DNA from: Cellulosimicrobium marinum
GTDB taxonomy: Bacteria; Actinomycetota; Actinomycetes; Actinomycetales; Cellulomonadaceae
Reading direction: 5' to 3'
Assembly: GCF_020551945.1 (NCBI RefSeq)
Contig: NZ_JAJBZH010000005.1
Location: 310,001-374,000, forward strand
DNA length: 64,000 bases
Made by a program: the position numbers and the translations under genes. Under the pieces are notes generated by a model. The model worked only from the letters and a program-made list of their open reading frames with translations. It searched no databases and was not told where the DNA came from. The number at the start of each line of letters is the position of its first letter. The first letter of the stretch is position 1. Of this stretch, positions 43,085 through 50,266 are shown in pieces.

Positions 43085-43250
43085 CGTCCTCCTCCCGGGC
43101 ACGGGTGCTCCGGGGTGAGGGTGGGCGGCCTGGACGGGGCAGCCCGACAGGGCTCACCGCGTGCCGCTCACCACGGCGGGGCCGGTCGCCTCGGTGTGCG
43201 GGCTCGCCGACGGGTCGGCGGGCGCACGCCGTGGGGACGGCCGCGCCGCA

Positions 43251-43370
43251 CGTGCTTCCTCCCATCCGGACTGTCACCGTCGGTCCTGGAGTTCCACCAG
43301 GTCAACCGCGCGTGGGCGCGGGTCGCGGACTGTCACCGCCGGCTCGGAATTGCACCGACCCCGGAGCACG
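43251..43370 (-). promoter_or_regulatory. FMN riboswitch (RFN element)
   Basis: On the minus strand it runs from CGTGCTCCGGGGTCGGTG to GGATGGGAGGAAGCACG. The two signature GGTGACAGTCCG blocks are present (centred near 43336 and 43277), as is the conserved GATGGGAGGAAG end. GTGC/GCAC at the two ends closes stem P1. It lies about 165 nt before ribD and senses FMN. A hairpin AGCCC-TGTC-GGGCT (43140-43153) in between could belong to the expression platform. Confidence 0.95.
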
Positions 43371-43399
43371 TTCGTGCGTACTGCGTTCTGCAGTGGCCG

Positions 43400-43405
43400 A
43401 TGCTA
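43400..43405 (-). promoter_or_regulatory. -10 element of the rib operon
   Basis: On the minus strand TAGCAT, 30 bp upstream of the riboswitch. No clear -35 sequence. Confidence 0.45.
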
Positions 43406-43445
43406 CCCGCGCCAGCGGGCGCGAGGCGAGATCGGCGGTCCTGGT

Positions 43446-43476
43446 CGAGATCGGCAGACCGGTCGTGCCGATCTCG
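43446..43476. terminator. 10-bp hairpin between rpe and the rib leader
   Basis: CGAGATCGGC (43446-43455) pairs with GCCGATCTCG (43467-43476), loop of 11 nt. A further direct copy of CGAGATCGGC lies at 43427-43436, so two alternative hairpins are possible. It probably ends the rpe transcript. Confidence 0.55.
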
Positions 43477-43498
43477 TCCATTGCCGCCGACCTCGCAG

Positions 43499-43510
43499 CC
43501 CCCCCCCCCC
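43499..43510 (+). repeat. Run of 12 cytosines
   Basis: Twelve consecutive C between rpe and the rib operon. It lies in non-coding DNA, so it cannot shift a reading frame. Confidence 0.9.
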
Positions 43511-43621
43511 GCTGTCTGGGCCGGGTCGCGTGTCCTCGGTGGTGGGTAGGGTGGATGAGCGCTTGGCACACTATTTTAGACGGACGAGCAGCAGGTCTGC
43601 AGCGCGTGCTGCCCGGTGCGG

Positions 43622-44287
43622 TCAGTGCGCGTGGGCCGCCGTGGCGAGCGTGCGCAGCGCCTCGATCTCCCCCGGCACGCTCTCGGCGCCGTACACCGCC
43701 GACCCCGCGACGAACACGTTCGCGCCCGCGTCGGCGGCCCGCTCGATCGTCGAGCGCGACACTCCCCCGTCGACCTGGATCCACACGTCCAGGCCCGACT
43801 CGCTCACGGCCTCCCGGGCCCTGCGGATCTTCGGCAGCGTCCCCTCGATGAACGACTGACCGCCGAAGCCGGGCTCGACCGTCATGACGAGGATCATGTC
43901 CACCTCGGCCAGCAGGTCCAGGAAGGGCTCCACAGGCGTCGCAGGGCGCAGCGCGAGCCCTGCCCGGGCTCCCAGGCGCCGGAGCTCGCGCGCGAGCCGT
44001 ACAGGGGCAGCAGCGGCCTCCACGTGGAACGTCACCGACGCCGCGCCCGCCTCCGCGTACGCCGGCGCCCACCGGTCCGGGTCCTCGATCATGAGGTGCG
44101 CGTCGATCGGGACGGGCGACACCTGCGCGAGCCGCTCGAAGACGGGCAGGCCGAGCGTGAGGTTCGGCACGAAGTGGTTGTCCATGACGTCGACGTGCGC
44201 GTAGTCCGCCGTCGCGATCGCGTTCAGGTCGCGCTCCAGGTTCGCGAAGTCGGCGGACAGGATGCTCGGGGCGATGAGGGCTGCCAT
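43622..44287 (-). CDS. rpe: Ribulose-phosphate 3-epimerase
   Basis: A 221-residue TIM barrel enzyme interconverting ribulose-5-phosphate and xylulose-5-phosphate in the pentose phosphate pathway. Motifs: [62 protein letters not shown] and [11 protein letters not shown]. The ATG follows TAGGCT at leaderless spacing and is divergent from a GNAT gene. Ribulose-5-phosphate is also a substrate of RibAB, so its place next to the rib operon makes metabolic sense, although transcription is separate. Confidence 0.96.
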   Translation of the reverse strand: MAALIAPSILSADFANLERDLNAIATADYAHVDVMDNHFVPNLTLGLPVFERLAQVSPVPIDAHLMIEDPDRWAPAYAEAGAASVTFHVEAAAAPVRLARELRRLGARAGLALRPATPVEPFLDLLAEVDMILVMTVEPGFGGQSFIEGTLPKIRRAREAVSESGLDVWIQVDGGVSRSTIERAADAGANVFVAGSAVYGAESVPGEIEALRTLATAAHAH

Positions 44288-44294
44288 GAGCCAC

Positions 44295-44300
44295 AGCCTA
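44295..44300 (-). promoter_or_regulatory. Leaderless -10 hexamer of rpe
   Basis: On the minus strand TAGGCT, 7 nt before the ATG at 44287. It faces away from the GNAT-gene hexamer 25 bp to the right. Confidence 0.6.
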
Positions 44301-44325
44301 GGTGCGCGTCCGCGCGGCGCACTCC

Positions 44326-44331
44326 TAGGCT
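44326..44331 (+). promoter_or_regulatory. Leaderless -10 hexamer of the GNAT gene
   Basis: TAGGCT followed by 6 nt and the GTG at 44338. Confidence 0.6.
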
Positions 44332-44337
44332 CGGGCC

Positions 44338-44925
44338 GTGAACCCGCTCCCCTCCCCCGGCACCGCGCCCTCGTCCCGACCCGAGCGCAGCGCGCAGGCG
44401 GGCGTCCGTGTCCGCGCCGCGACCCGGGGCGACCTCGAGCGTGTCGCCGAGGTCGCCGCCCACTACGTGCGCGAGACGTGCGTGACGTTCGAGGAGGAGC
44501 CCTGGGACGTCCCCGCGTGGGAGCGCAAGCTCGACGACGTCGCGGCGCGCGGCCTCCCCTTCCTCGTCGCCGAGGTCGACGCCGCGGACGGCACGTCCCC
44601 GGCCGGCACCGCCCTCGCCGGGTACGCCTACGCCTCGCCCTGGCGCCCCAAGCCCGCGTACCGCCACACCGTCGAGGACACGATCTACCTCGACCCGCGG
44701 CACGCCGGACGCGGCGTCGGGACGGCGCTCCTGCGGGCTCTGCTCGACGCGTGCGCGTCGGTCGGCGTGCGGCAGGTCGTGTCCGTCGTCGCCGACGTCC
44801 CCGAGGCCGCCGGGTCCGTGCCCCTGCACCGCCGCTTCGGCTTCACCGAGGCCGGGCGCCTCACCGCCGTCGGCTTCAAGCACGGGCGCTGGGTCGACAC
44901 GATCCTGCTCCAGCGGACCCTCTGA
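44338..44925 (+). CDS. GNAT acetyltransferase, phosphinothricin-acetyltransferase-like
   Basis: A 195-residue acetyltransferase. [31 protein letters not shown] is the N terminus typical of the PAT/Bar group, [45 protein letters not shown] contains the acetyl-CoA loop (R-G-x-G-x-A type), and the end ([30 protein letters not shown]) is again characteristic. Substrates of this group include phosphinothricin, methionine sulfone and sulfoximine; the native one is unknown. Leaderless GTG start. Confidence 0.85.
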   Translation: MNPLPSPGTAPSSRPERSAQAGVRVRAATRGDLERVAEVAAHYVRETCVTFEEEPWDVPAWERKLDDVAARGLPFLVAEVDAADGTSPAGTALAGYAYASPWRPKPAYRHTVEDTIYLDPRHAGRGVGTALLRALLDACASVGVRQVVSVVADVPEAAGSVPLHRRFGFTEAGRLTAVGFKHGRWVDTILLQRTL

Positions 44926-44947
44926 CCGCGCCGAGCACCCCGGAGGT

Positions 44948-46237
44948 TCAGACGACGAGGCCGCGGCGCAGGTCGGTCGTGCGCTGCTCGACGGTGCGCC
45001 ACGCGTGCCGGCTCACGCCCGGGTGGGCGTCGCGGTCGATCTCCGCGAGCGCCGTGAGGAGTCCGTCGAGGGTCTGGGCGACGGCGCGCTGGGCGCGGCG
45101 GCGTGGGAGTCCCCAGGTGGTGCCTTCGGTGACGAGGTGCTCGGCGGTGAGGTGGTCCATGTCGCGTTCTCCGGCGACGTCCATGGCGAAGGTGCGGGAG
45201 GCGTGGGGGTGGTGGAGGTGCATGGAGACGTCGTAGGCGGGGGCGAGGCGGACGGTGCCGTCGTCGTGGCGGAGGAGGGAGATGTTCTTGGCGTGGGCGT
45301 CGGTGTTGCCGATGGCGAGGTTGAAGGTGGTGAGGGCGAGGAGGGGGTCGGGGCGGGTGCCGTCGTCGCGCAGGACGCGGGCGATGCGGGCGAGGGAGGG
45401 GAGGGCGCGTCCGTGCTGGAACTTGCGTTCGGGGTCGCGGGTGTTGATGCCGAGGGCTTGCGCGGTGTCCTCCTGGTGGAGGCGGGCGGTTCGCGTGGGG
45501 TCGGCGGGGTGGGGGACGCGGTCGTAGCGGGTGACGACGATGGCGCGTTCGCCGTCGAACTCGGTGACGTGGGCGTGGACGGTGGTGAGGTCGGTGCGGC
45601 GGGCGAGGTCGAGGCTGGCTGCTTCGGTGTTGACGAGGTCGGCGGTGGGTGAGTCGGAGGGGCGGGCGACCTTGAGGATGTGGGTGGTGGGCGCGGAGCC
45701 GTGGGGTCGGGCCCAGCCGTACCCGTCGTGGAGGAGGGTGATCTTGGGTTCCATGCCGGGCAGGGAGCTGGTGAGGTGCTCGCTGCGGCCGTGGCCGCCG
45801 GCGCGGGAGATGCTGGCGCGCAGGAGGCGTGCGACGTCGGTGTCGTCGAGTCGTTCGGGTGTGCCGGGTGTCGGGGGCGTCTGGTCGTCGGGTGCGAGGA
45901 GGACGGCGCCGGCGGTGTCGTGCCCGTAGTGGGCGAGGAAGGTGAGGGTGTCGTCGGGGTCGATGCCTGCGTCGAGGGCGAGGGTGTCGCGTGTGCGGCC
46001 TTCGGGCAGGAGTCCGTCGAGCCAGGCGGCGACGCGGGCGGGGTGGGGTGGGGTGTCGCCGGTGGGGGTGATGGGCAGCAGGTGGGAGAGCACCCGTGCG
46101 CCGTGGCCCCATCGTGCGAGGGCGTCGTCGGTCCAGGTGAGGTGGACCCGGTGGGCGCCGCTGCCGGTGGGTTGCGGGTCGGGTGCGAGTCGGGCGACGG
46201 GCGTGCCGTAGAGCCAGGCGGTGACGGTGGTCGTCAT
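44948..46237 (-). CDS. hipA: HipA-family serine/threonine kinase toxin
   Basis: A 429-residue HipA-like kinase. WLDGLLPEGRTRDTLA closes the N-terminal domain, SLPGMEPK (158-165) matches the HipA S-x-x-G-x-x-P-K ATP-binding loop, IGNTDAHAKN (309-318) contains the catalytic Asp313, and YDVS places the metal-binding Asp near 336. All key residues look intact. HipA in E. coli phosphorylates glutamyl-tRNA synthetase and causes growth arrest; relatives target other proteins. The ATG overlaps the hipB stop (ATGA). Placement between core genes suggests an acquired module. Confidence 0.9.
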   Translation of the reverse strand: MTTTVTAWLYGTPVARLAPDPQPTGSGAHRVHLTWTDDALARWGHGARVLSHLLPITPTGDTPPHPARVAAWLDGLLPEGRTRDTLALDAGIDPDDTLTFLAHYGHDTAGAVLLAPDDQTPPTPGTPERLDDTDVARLLRASISRAGGHGRSEHLTSSLPGMEPKITLLHDGYGWARPHGSAPTTHILKVARPSDSPTADLVNTEAASLDLARRTDLTTVHAHVTEFDGERAIVVTRYDRVPHPADPTRTARLHQEDTAQALGINTRDPERKFQHGRALPSLARIARVLRDDGTRPDPLLALTTFNLAIGNTDAHAKNISLLRHDDGTVRLAPAYDVSMHLHHPHASRTFAMDVAGERDMDHLTAEHLVTEGTTWGLPRRRAQRAVAQTLDGLLTALAEIDRDAHPGVSRHAWRTVEQRTTDLRRGLVV

Positions 46238-46479
46238 CGTCGGTCGTGGAGCCGGAGGTCGACGTCGAGCGTGTCGAGGAGCTCGAAGAGTCGTTGGACC
46301 CAGAGGTTCTCGACGCCGTTCTCGAGCTCGGACAGGTACTGGCGGGTGATGCCGAGCTCGTCGGCGACCTGTGCCTGGGTGAGTCCGCGGGTGCGTCGGA
46401 CGCGGGCGAGGTAGGTGCCGAGGTCTCGGGGGTTGCGGGGTGCTGTCCAGCCGTCGGTCATGGGGACTCCGCTCGACAT
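46234..46479 (-). CDS. hipB: HipB-type XRE antitoxin
   Basis: An 81-residue helix-turn-helix protein: LGTYLARVRRTRGLTQAQVADELGITRQYLSELENG is a canonical Cro/C1 type HTH, followed by a short dimerisation tail (FELLDTLDVDLRLHD). It should bind HipA and repress the hipBA promoter. The ATG at 46479 has AGGA 8 nt upstream within a palindromic operator; an internal ATG at 46461 would shorten it by six residues. Confidence 0.9.
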   Translation of the reverse strand: MSSGVPMTDGWTAPRNPRDLGTYLARVRRTRGLTQAQVADELGITRQYLSELENGVENLWVQRLFELLDTLDVDLRLHDRR

Positions 46480-46487
46480 CGTGTTTT

Positions 46488-46510
46488 CCTGACACGGTTC
46501 GCTTGTCAGG
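46488..46510. promoter_or_regulatory. Putative HipB operator
   Basis: CCTGACA (46488-46494) and TGTCAGG (46504-46510), a perfect 7-bp inverted repeat with a 9-nt spacer, 9 bp upstream of the hipB ATG. It overlaps the ribosome site and any promoter. Confidence 0.65.
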
Positions 46511-46546
46511 TTACCACGACACCGAGCCGGGCATCCGGATATCGCG

Positions 46547-48187
46547 TCACGCGACGTGCGGGTGTTCCCCGTCCGTGCGGCGCAGGAGCGTGAGGTGCAT
46601 GGCGTCGGTGCCGTGGACGTGCGGCCAGAGCTGGACGTCCCGACGGGTCCCGAGGTCGAGGGTGTCGCGCGCGTCCGGGTGCACGACGTCGCGCACGACC
46701 GCGGGGGCGTCGAGGAGCTCGACGTCGTCGCGGCGGCGCAGCACGTCGGAGACGACGACCTGGGTCTCGGCGAGGTGGGGCGAGCAGGTCACGTAGGCGA
46801 CCACTCCCCCGGGCCGGACGGCGTCCAGCGCGGAGGCGAGGAGCTCGCGCTGCAGGCCGGTGAGCGTGGCGAGGTCGCCGGGGGTGCGGCGCCAGCGGGA
46901 CTCGGGGCGGCGGCGCAGGGCGCCGAGGCCCGTGCAGGGCGCGTCGAGGAGCACGCGGTCGTACGCGGCGGGCTCGTCCTGCCCGACGGCGCGACCGTCA
47001 CCCGTGCGCACGGCCTCCACCGCGGCGTCGGGCACGGCGGCGAGGGCCCGCTCGACGAGGCGGGCGCGGTGGGGCTGCACCTCGTTGGCGACGAGGCGGG
47101 CGCCCCGTTCGGCCGCGAGCGCCGCGAGGAGCGCGGCCTTGCCGCCGGGGCCGGCGCACAGGTCGAGCCAGCGGGCGTCGGGGCCGGTGAGGGGTGCGGC
47201 GGCGAGGGCGAGGGCGACGAGCTGGCTGCCTTCGTCCTGGACGCCGGCGCGGCCGTCGCGGACGGCGGCGAAGGCGGCGGGGTCGCCGCCGTCGAGGCGC
47301 AGGGCGGTGGGTGCCCAGCGGGTGGGGGTGACGCGGTCGTCGCCGTCGGCGAGCTCGTGGGGGTCGGCGAGGCCGGGGCGGGCGACGAGGGTGACGCGGG
47401 GGGCGTCGTTGTCGGCGGCGAGGAGCGCGTCGAGCTCGGTGACGGGGCGGCCGGTGCCGGCGAGGGCGTCGCGCAGGGCGCGGGTGATCCACAGGGGATG
47501 GCTCTGGGTGGCCGCGAGCGCCGTGAGGGGGTCGGGTGCGGTGTCGGCGAGGGTGGTGAGCCAGTCGTCGAGGGGGGTGCGGGCGACGCGGCGCAGGACG
47601 GCGTTGACGAGCTGGGCGCTGCCGGCGCCGGTGCGTTCGCGGGCGAGTCCGACGGTCTCGGAGACGGCGGCGTGCTGGGGGACGCGCATGCCGAGGAGCT
47701 GGTGGGCACCGAGGCGCAGGACGTCGAGCACGGGGGGGTCGAGGCGGTCGAGGGGGCGGTCGAGGCACTGGGCGAGGACGGCGTCGTAGCGGCCGCGCAG
47801 GCGCAGGGTGCCGTAGGCGAGCTCGGTGGCGAACCCGGCGTCGCGTCCGCGGATGCCGCGTTCGCGCAGGAGGGGCGGGAGGACGAGGTTGGCGTAGGCG
47901 TCGGAGCCGTCGACCTGGCGCAGGACGTCGAACGCGGCGGCGCGTGCGGGGTCGGTGCCCTTGCGGCGTTGCGAGGGGGCGGTGCTGCTGCGGTGAGTCT
48001 CGCCGCGGGAGCGGGCGGCGCCGCGCTGGCGGCCGCGGGCGTCGCGTCGGTCGGGTCGGCGGTCGTCCTGCGCGCCCGTCGAGGCGTCGTTCGACCGTGC
48101 GTTCGACCTGCCGCGCGCGACGGAGCCCGTGCGGTTCGAACGGGCGTTCGAACCGGTGTCGTCGCCGGGGTGCTGGTCGGCGGTCAC
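46547..48187 (-). CDS. rsmB: 16S rRNA m5C967 methyltransferase RsmB
   Basis: A 546-residue protein. Residues 1-75 are a disordered Ser/Asn/Arg/Asp-rich extension ([10 protein letters not shown] and [10 protein letters not shown] repeats). Then follow the NusB-like RNA-binding domain ([29 protein letters not shown]) and the NOL1/NOP2 methyltransferase domain ([17 protein letters not shown] for [19 protein letters not shown] and YVTCSPH with the two catalytic cysteines). The GTG overlaps the fmt stop by 4 bp. The N-terminal repeat encodes a sequence that matches a LexA box. Confidence 0.93.
   Translation of the reverse strand: MTADQHPGDDTGSNARSNRTGSVARGRSNARSNDASTGAQDDRRPDRRDARGRQRGAARSRGETHRSSTAPSQRRKGTDPARAAAFDVLRQVDGSDAYANLVLPPLLRERGIRGRDAGFATELAYGTLRLRGRYDAVLAQCLDRPLDRLDPPVLDVLRLGAHQLLGMRVPQHAAVSETVGLARERTGAGSAQLVNAVLRRVARTPLDDWLTTLADTAPDPLTALAATQSHPLWITRALRDALAGTGRPVTELDALLAADNDAPRVTLVARPGLADPHELADGDDRVTPTRWAPTALRLDGGDPAAFAAVRDGRAGVQDEGSQLVALALAAAPLTGPDARWLDLCAGPGGKAALLAALAAERGARLVANEVQPHRARLVERALAAVPDAAVEAVRTGDGRAVGQDEPAAYDRVLLDAPCTGLGALRRRPESRWRRTPGDLATLTGLQRELLASALDAVRPGGVVAYVTCSPHLAETQVVVSDVLRRRDDVELLDAPAVVRDVVHPDARDTLDLGTRRDVQLWPHVHGTDAMHLTLLRRTDGEHPHVA
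48089..48155. repeat. TTCGAA-type repeats with a LexA-box match inside rsmB
   Basis: A direct repeat GTTCGACC-GTGC-GTTCGACC lies at 48089-48108. An inverted repeat CGGTTCGAAC-GGGC-GTTCGAACCG lies at 48132-48155. The latter contains TCGAAC-N4-GTTCGA (48136-48151), the actinobacterial SOS-box consensus. Both encode SNARSN repeats of RsmB, so the match may be a by-product of the protein repeat. Confidence 0.6.
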
Positions 48188-49137
48188 CGGGCCACCTCCG
48201 CACCGAGCACGAGCGCCTCGGGCAGGCGCGCGCCGCGGGCCCAGTCGGGCGCGGGCATGGCCTTCTTCCCGACGGGGGCGACGTCGCCGAGCGCGACGGC
48301 GTGCGTCGCCGTCCCGACGAGGACCTCCTTCTTGCCCGTGCGGACCTGCCCGGGGGCGAGGTCCGTGACGTCGGGGCGCAGGGTCACGGGGCCGAGGCCC
48401 AGGCGCACGGGGGCGTCGTCGGACCCGGGGAGCGTCGTCCAGGCGCCCGGCGCGGGGGTGCAGCCCCGCACGAGGCGGTCGACCGCGAGCGCCGGGTGGT
48501 CCCAGCGGACCTCCGCGTCGGGGGGCGTGAGCTTGGCGGCGTGGGAGACGCCGTCGGCGGGCTGGGGCTGCGGGCGCAGCGTGCCGTCCTCGAGCGCGTC
48601 GAGGGTGGCGACGAGCAGGCCCGCGCCGGAGACGGCGAGGCGGCCCAGAAGGTCGCCGGACGTGTCGCGCGGCCGGACGGTCTCGGTGGTGGTGCCGAGG
48701 GTCGGACCGGAGTCCAGGCCCTCCTCGATGAGGAACGTCGTGGCGCCGGTGACCTCGTCGCCCGCGATGATCGCGCGCTGCACGGGCGCCGCGCCGCGCC
48801 AGGCGGGCAGGACGGAGAAGTGCAGGTTGACCCACCCGTGCCGTGGCACCGCGAGGACGTCGGGGCGCAGGATCTCCCCGTAGGCGACGACGGGTGCGGC
48901 GTCGACGTCGAGCTCCGTCAGGCGGGCGAGGAAGTCGTCCCCGCGGGGGCGGTCGGTGATCACGGGGATCCCCGCCTCCTCGGCGCGGACCCGCACCGGG
49001 CTGGGGGTCAGGCGCCGTCCCCGGCCCGACGGCGCGTCGGCACGCGTGAGGACGGCGACGACCTCGTGGCGGGAGTCGAGGAGGGCGTCGAGGGACGGGA
49101 CCGCCGCGTCAGGGGTCCCGGCGAACAGCAGGCGCAT
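48184..49137 (-). CDS. fmt: Methionyl-tRNA formyltransferase
   Basis: A 317-residue enzyme that formylates initiator Met-tRNA using 10-formyl-tetrahydrofolate. [20 protein letters not shown] is the usual N terminus, [24 protein letters not shown] carries the catalytic Asn and His, and [10 protein letters not shown] follows. The C-terminal domain binds tRNA. The ATG at 49137 follows TAGACT at leaderless spacing; an in-frame extension to 49479 is Arg-rich and not family-like. Coupled to rsmB by GTGA overlap. Confidence 0.96.
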   Translation of the reverse strand: MRLLFAGTPDAAVPSLDALLDSRHEVVAVLTRADAPSGRGRRLTPSPVRVRAEEAGIPVITDRPRGDDFLARLTELDVDAAPVVAYGEILRPDVLAVPRHGWVNLHFSVLPAWRGAAPVQRAIIAGDEVTGATTFLIEEGLDSGPTLGTTTETVRPRDTSGDLLGRLAVSGAGLLVATLDALEDGTLRPQPQPADGVSHAAKLTPPDAEVRWDHPALAVDRLVRGCTPAPGAWTTLPGSDDAPVRLGLGPVTLRPDVTDLAPGQVRTGKKEVLVGTATHAVALGDVAPVGKKAMPAPDWARGARLPEALVLGAEVAR

Positions 49138-49144
49138 AGGCCCG

Positions 49145-49150
49145 AGTCTA
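49145..49150 (-). promoter_or_regulatory. Leaderless -10 hexamer of fmt
   Basis: On the minus strand TAGACT, 7 nt before the ATG at 49137. Confidence 0.6.
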
Positions 49151-49229
49151 GGTGGCGCGTCCCGGGTCGGGCGGCGCCGGGCGTGACCCCGGCGCCGTGG
49201 CCGGCACGTCCTGGAGCACGTCGTCCGGG

Positions 49230-49613
49230 TCAGGTCCGCAGGTCGGCGACCGGGGGGAACTCCGGGTAGGTGGCGTCGTCGAGCGGCGCGAGCTCCAGGC
49301 AGGAGGGACGGTCGTCGTCGACGAACAGCAGCACGAGGGCGTCGTCGAGCTCGGCGCCCAGCACGACGCGCGGGCCGCCCGTCGGCGCCGGGCCGGTCGC
49401 GTCCCCGAGGTCGACCGTCGGGCAGGACCCGCACCCGCACGTGCCGTGCACGCGCACGTCGGCGACTTGCGCGAGCCACCGCCGCCGGTCCAGCGCGTCA
49501 CGCTCGGGGTCGACCGGCTCGTCACGGGTCCCGGACCGGATCATGCGGACCAGCACGTCCCGCTCCCGCACGGTCAACGGACGCGGGCTCCCGGTCGTCC
49601 CGGAGCCGGTCAC
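49230..49613 (-). CDS. Conserved protein of unknown function
   Basis: A 127-residue protein. [44 protein letters not shown] is followed by a three-Cys cluster [12 protein letters not shown], then a beta-rich end ([39 protein letters not shown]). The Cys cluster could bind a metal. Its GTG overlaps the HAD hydrolase stop by GTGA, so it belongs to the priA-HAD unit. It looks like a family limited to Micrococcales and relatives; no function is known. Confidence 0.75.
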   Translation of the reverse strand: MTGSGTTGSPRPLTVRERDVLVRMIRSGTRDEPVDPERDALDRRRWLAQVADVRVHGTCGCGSCPTVDLGDATGPAPTGGPRVVLGAELDDALVLLFVDDDRPSCLELAPLDDATYPEFPPVADLRT

Positions 49614-50266
49614 GCGCTCGCCGGCGACACCGGCACGCCCAGGTCGCGCAGCGCCGCCCGCAGGCCCGGGGTGTGCTCGAACAGGTGCGTGCGCAGGCCC
49701 AGGCGTGCCGCGGCGTCGACGTTCGCCGGGCTGTCGTCGGTGAACAGCGTGCGCGCCGGGTCGAGGCCGAAGCGCGCGATCGCGAGGGAGAAGATCGCCG
49801 GGTCCGGCTTGGCGAGGCCCTCGCGCCCCGACACGAGCACGTCCCGCATGAGCGTCGTCGCCGGCGCGGCCGGTGCGGCGTGCGGGTACAGCTCCGCGGA
49901 CCAGTTCGTCAGCCCGTACAGGCGCACCCCGAGGCCGTCCAGCTCGCGCACGAGCTCCTCCGAACCGTCCACCGGGCCCGTGAGCGTCGCCGGGAACCGG
50001 TCCAGGTACCGGTCGAGGAGCGGCACGTGCTGCGGGTGCGTCGCCGCGACCCTGGCGCGCGCGTCGTCCCACGTCGCCCCGGCGTCGCGCTCGTGGTTGA
50101 GCGTGCGGAAGTCGACGTCCGCGAAGAACGCGTCGACGACGTCGCGCCCGAGACCGTCGTACGCGCGGTACGGGTCCCAGCCCACGAGGACGTTGCCGAA
50201 GTCGTAGAGCACCGCGTCCACGGCGCGGCGCTCCCCCTGGTCGGCGGGAACGGGGTGGGATGTCAC
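49610..50266 (-). CDS. HAD-superfamily hydrolase
   Basis: A 218-residue HAD protein of the IA subclass: motif I VLYDFGNVLVGWDP (the usual second Asp of DxD is replaced by Gly-Asn: D-F-G-N), motif II LYGLTNWS, and motif III/IV GLAKPDPAIFSLAIARFG and LFTDDSPANVDAA. DFGNV is normal for the YihX/epoxide-hydrolase N-terminal-like group that hydrolyses sugar phosphates. Substrate unknown. GTG start overlaps priA by 4 bp. Confidence 0.87.
   Translation of the reverse strand: MTSHPVPADQGERRAVDAVLYDFGNVLVGWDPYRAYDGLGRDVVDAFFADVDFRTLNHERDAGATWDDARARVAATHPQHVPLLDRYLDRFPATLTGPVDGSEELVRELDGLGVRLYGLTNWSAELYPHAAPAAPATTLMRDVLVSGREGLAKPDPAIFSLAIARFGLDPARTLFTDDSPANVDAAARLGLRTHLFEHTPGLRAALRDLGVPVSPASA

Noticed and set aside
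43568-43580. TAAAAT on the minus strand as the rib promoter
   Set aside because: It is about 200 bp upstream of the riboswitch, beyond the likely rpe terminator hairpin. TAGCAT at 43400-43405 is better placed.
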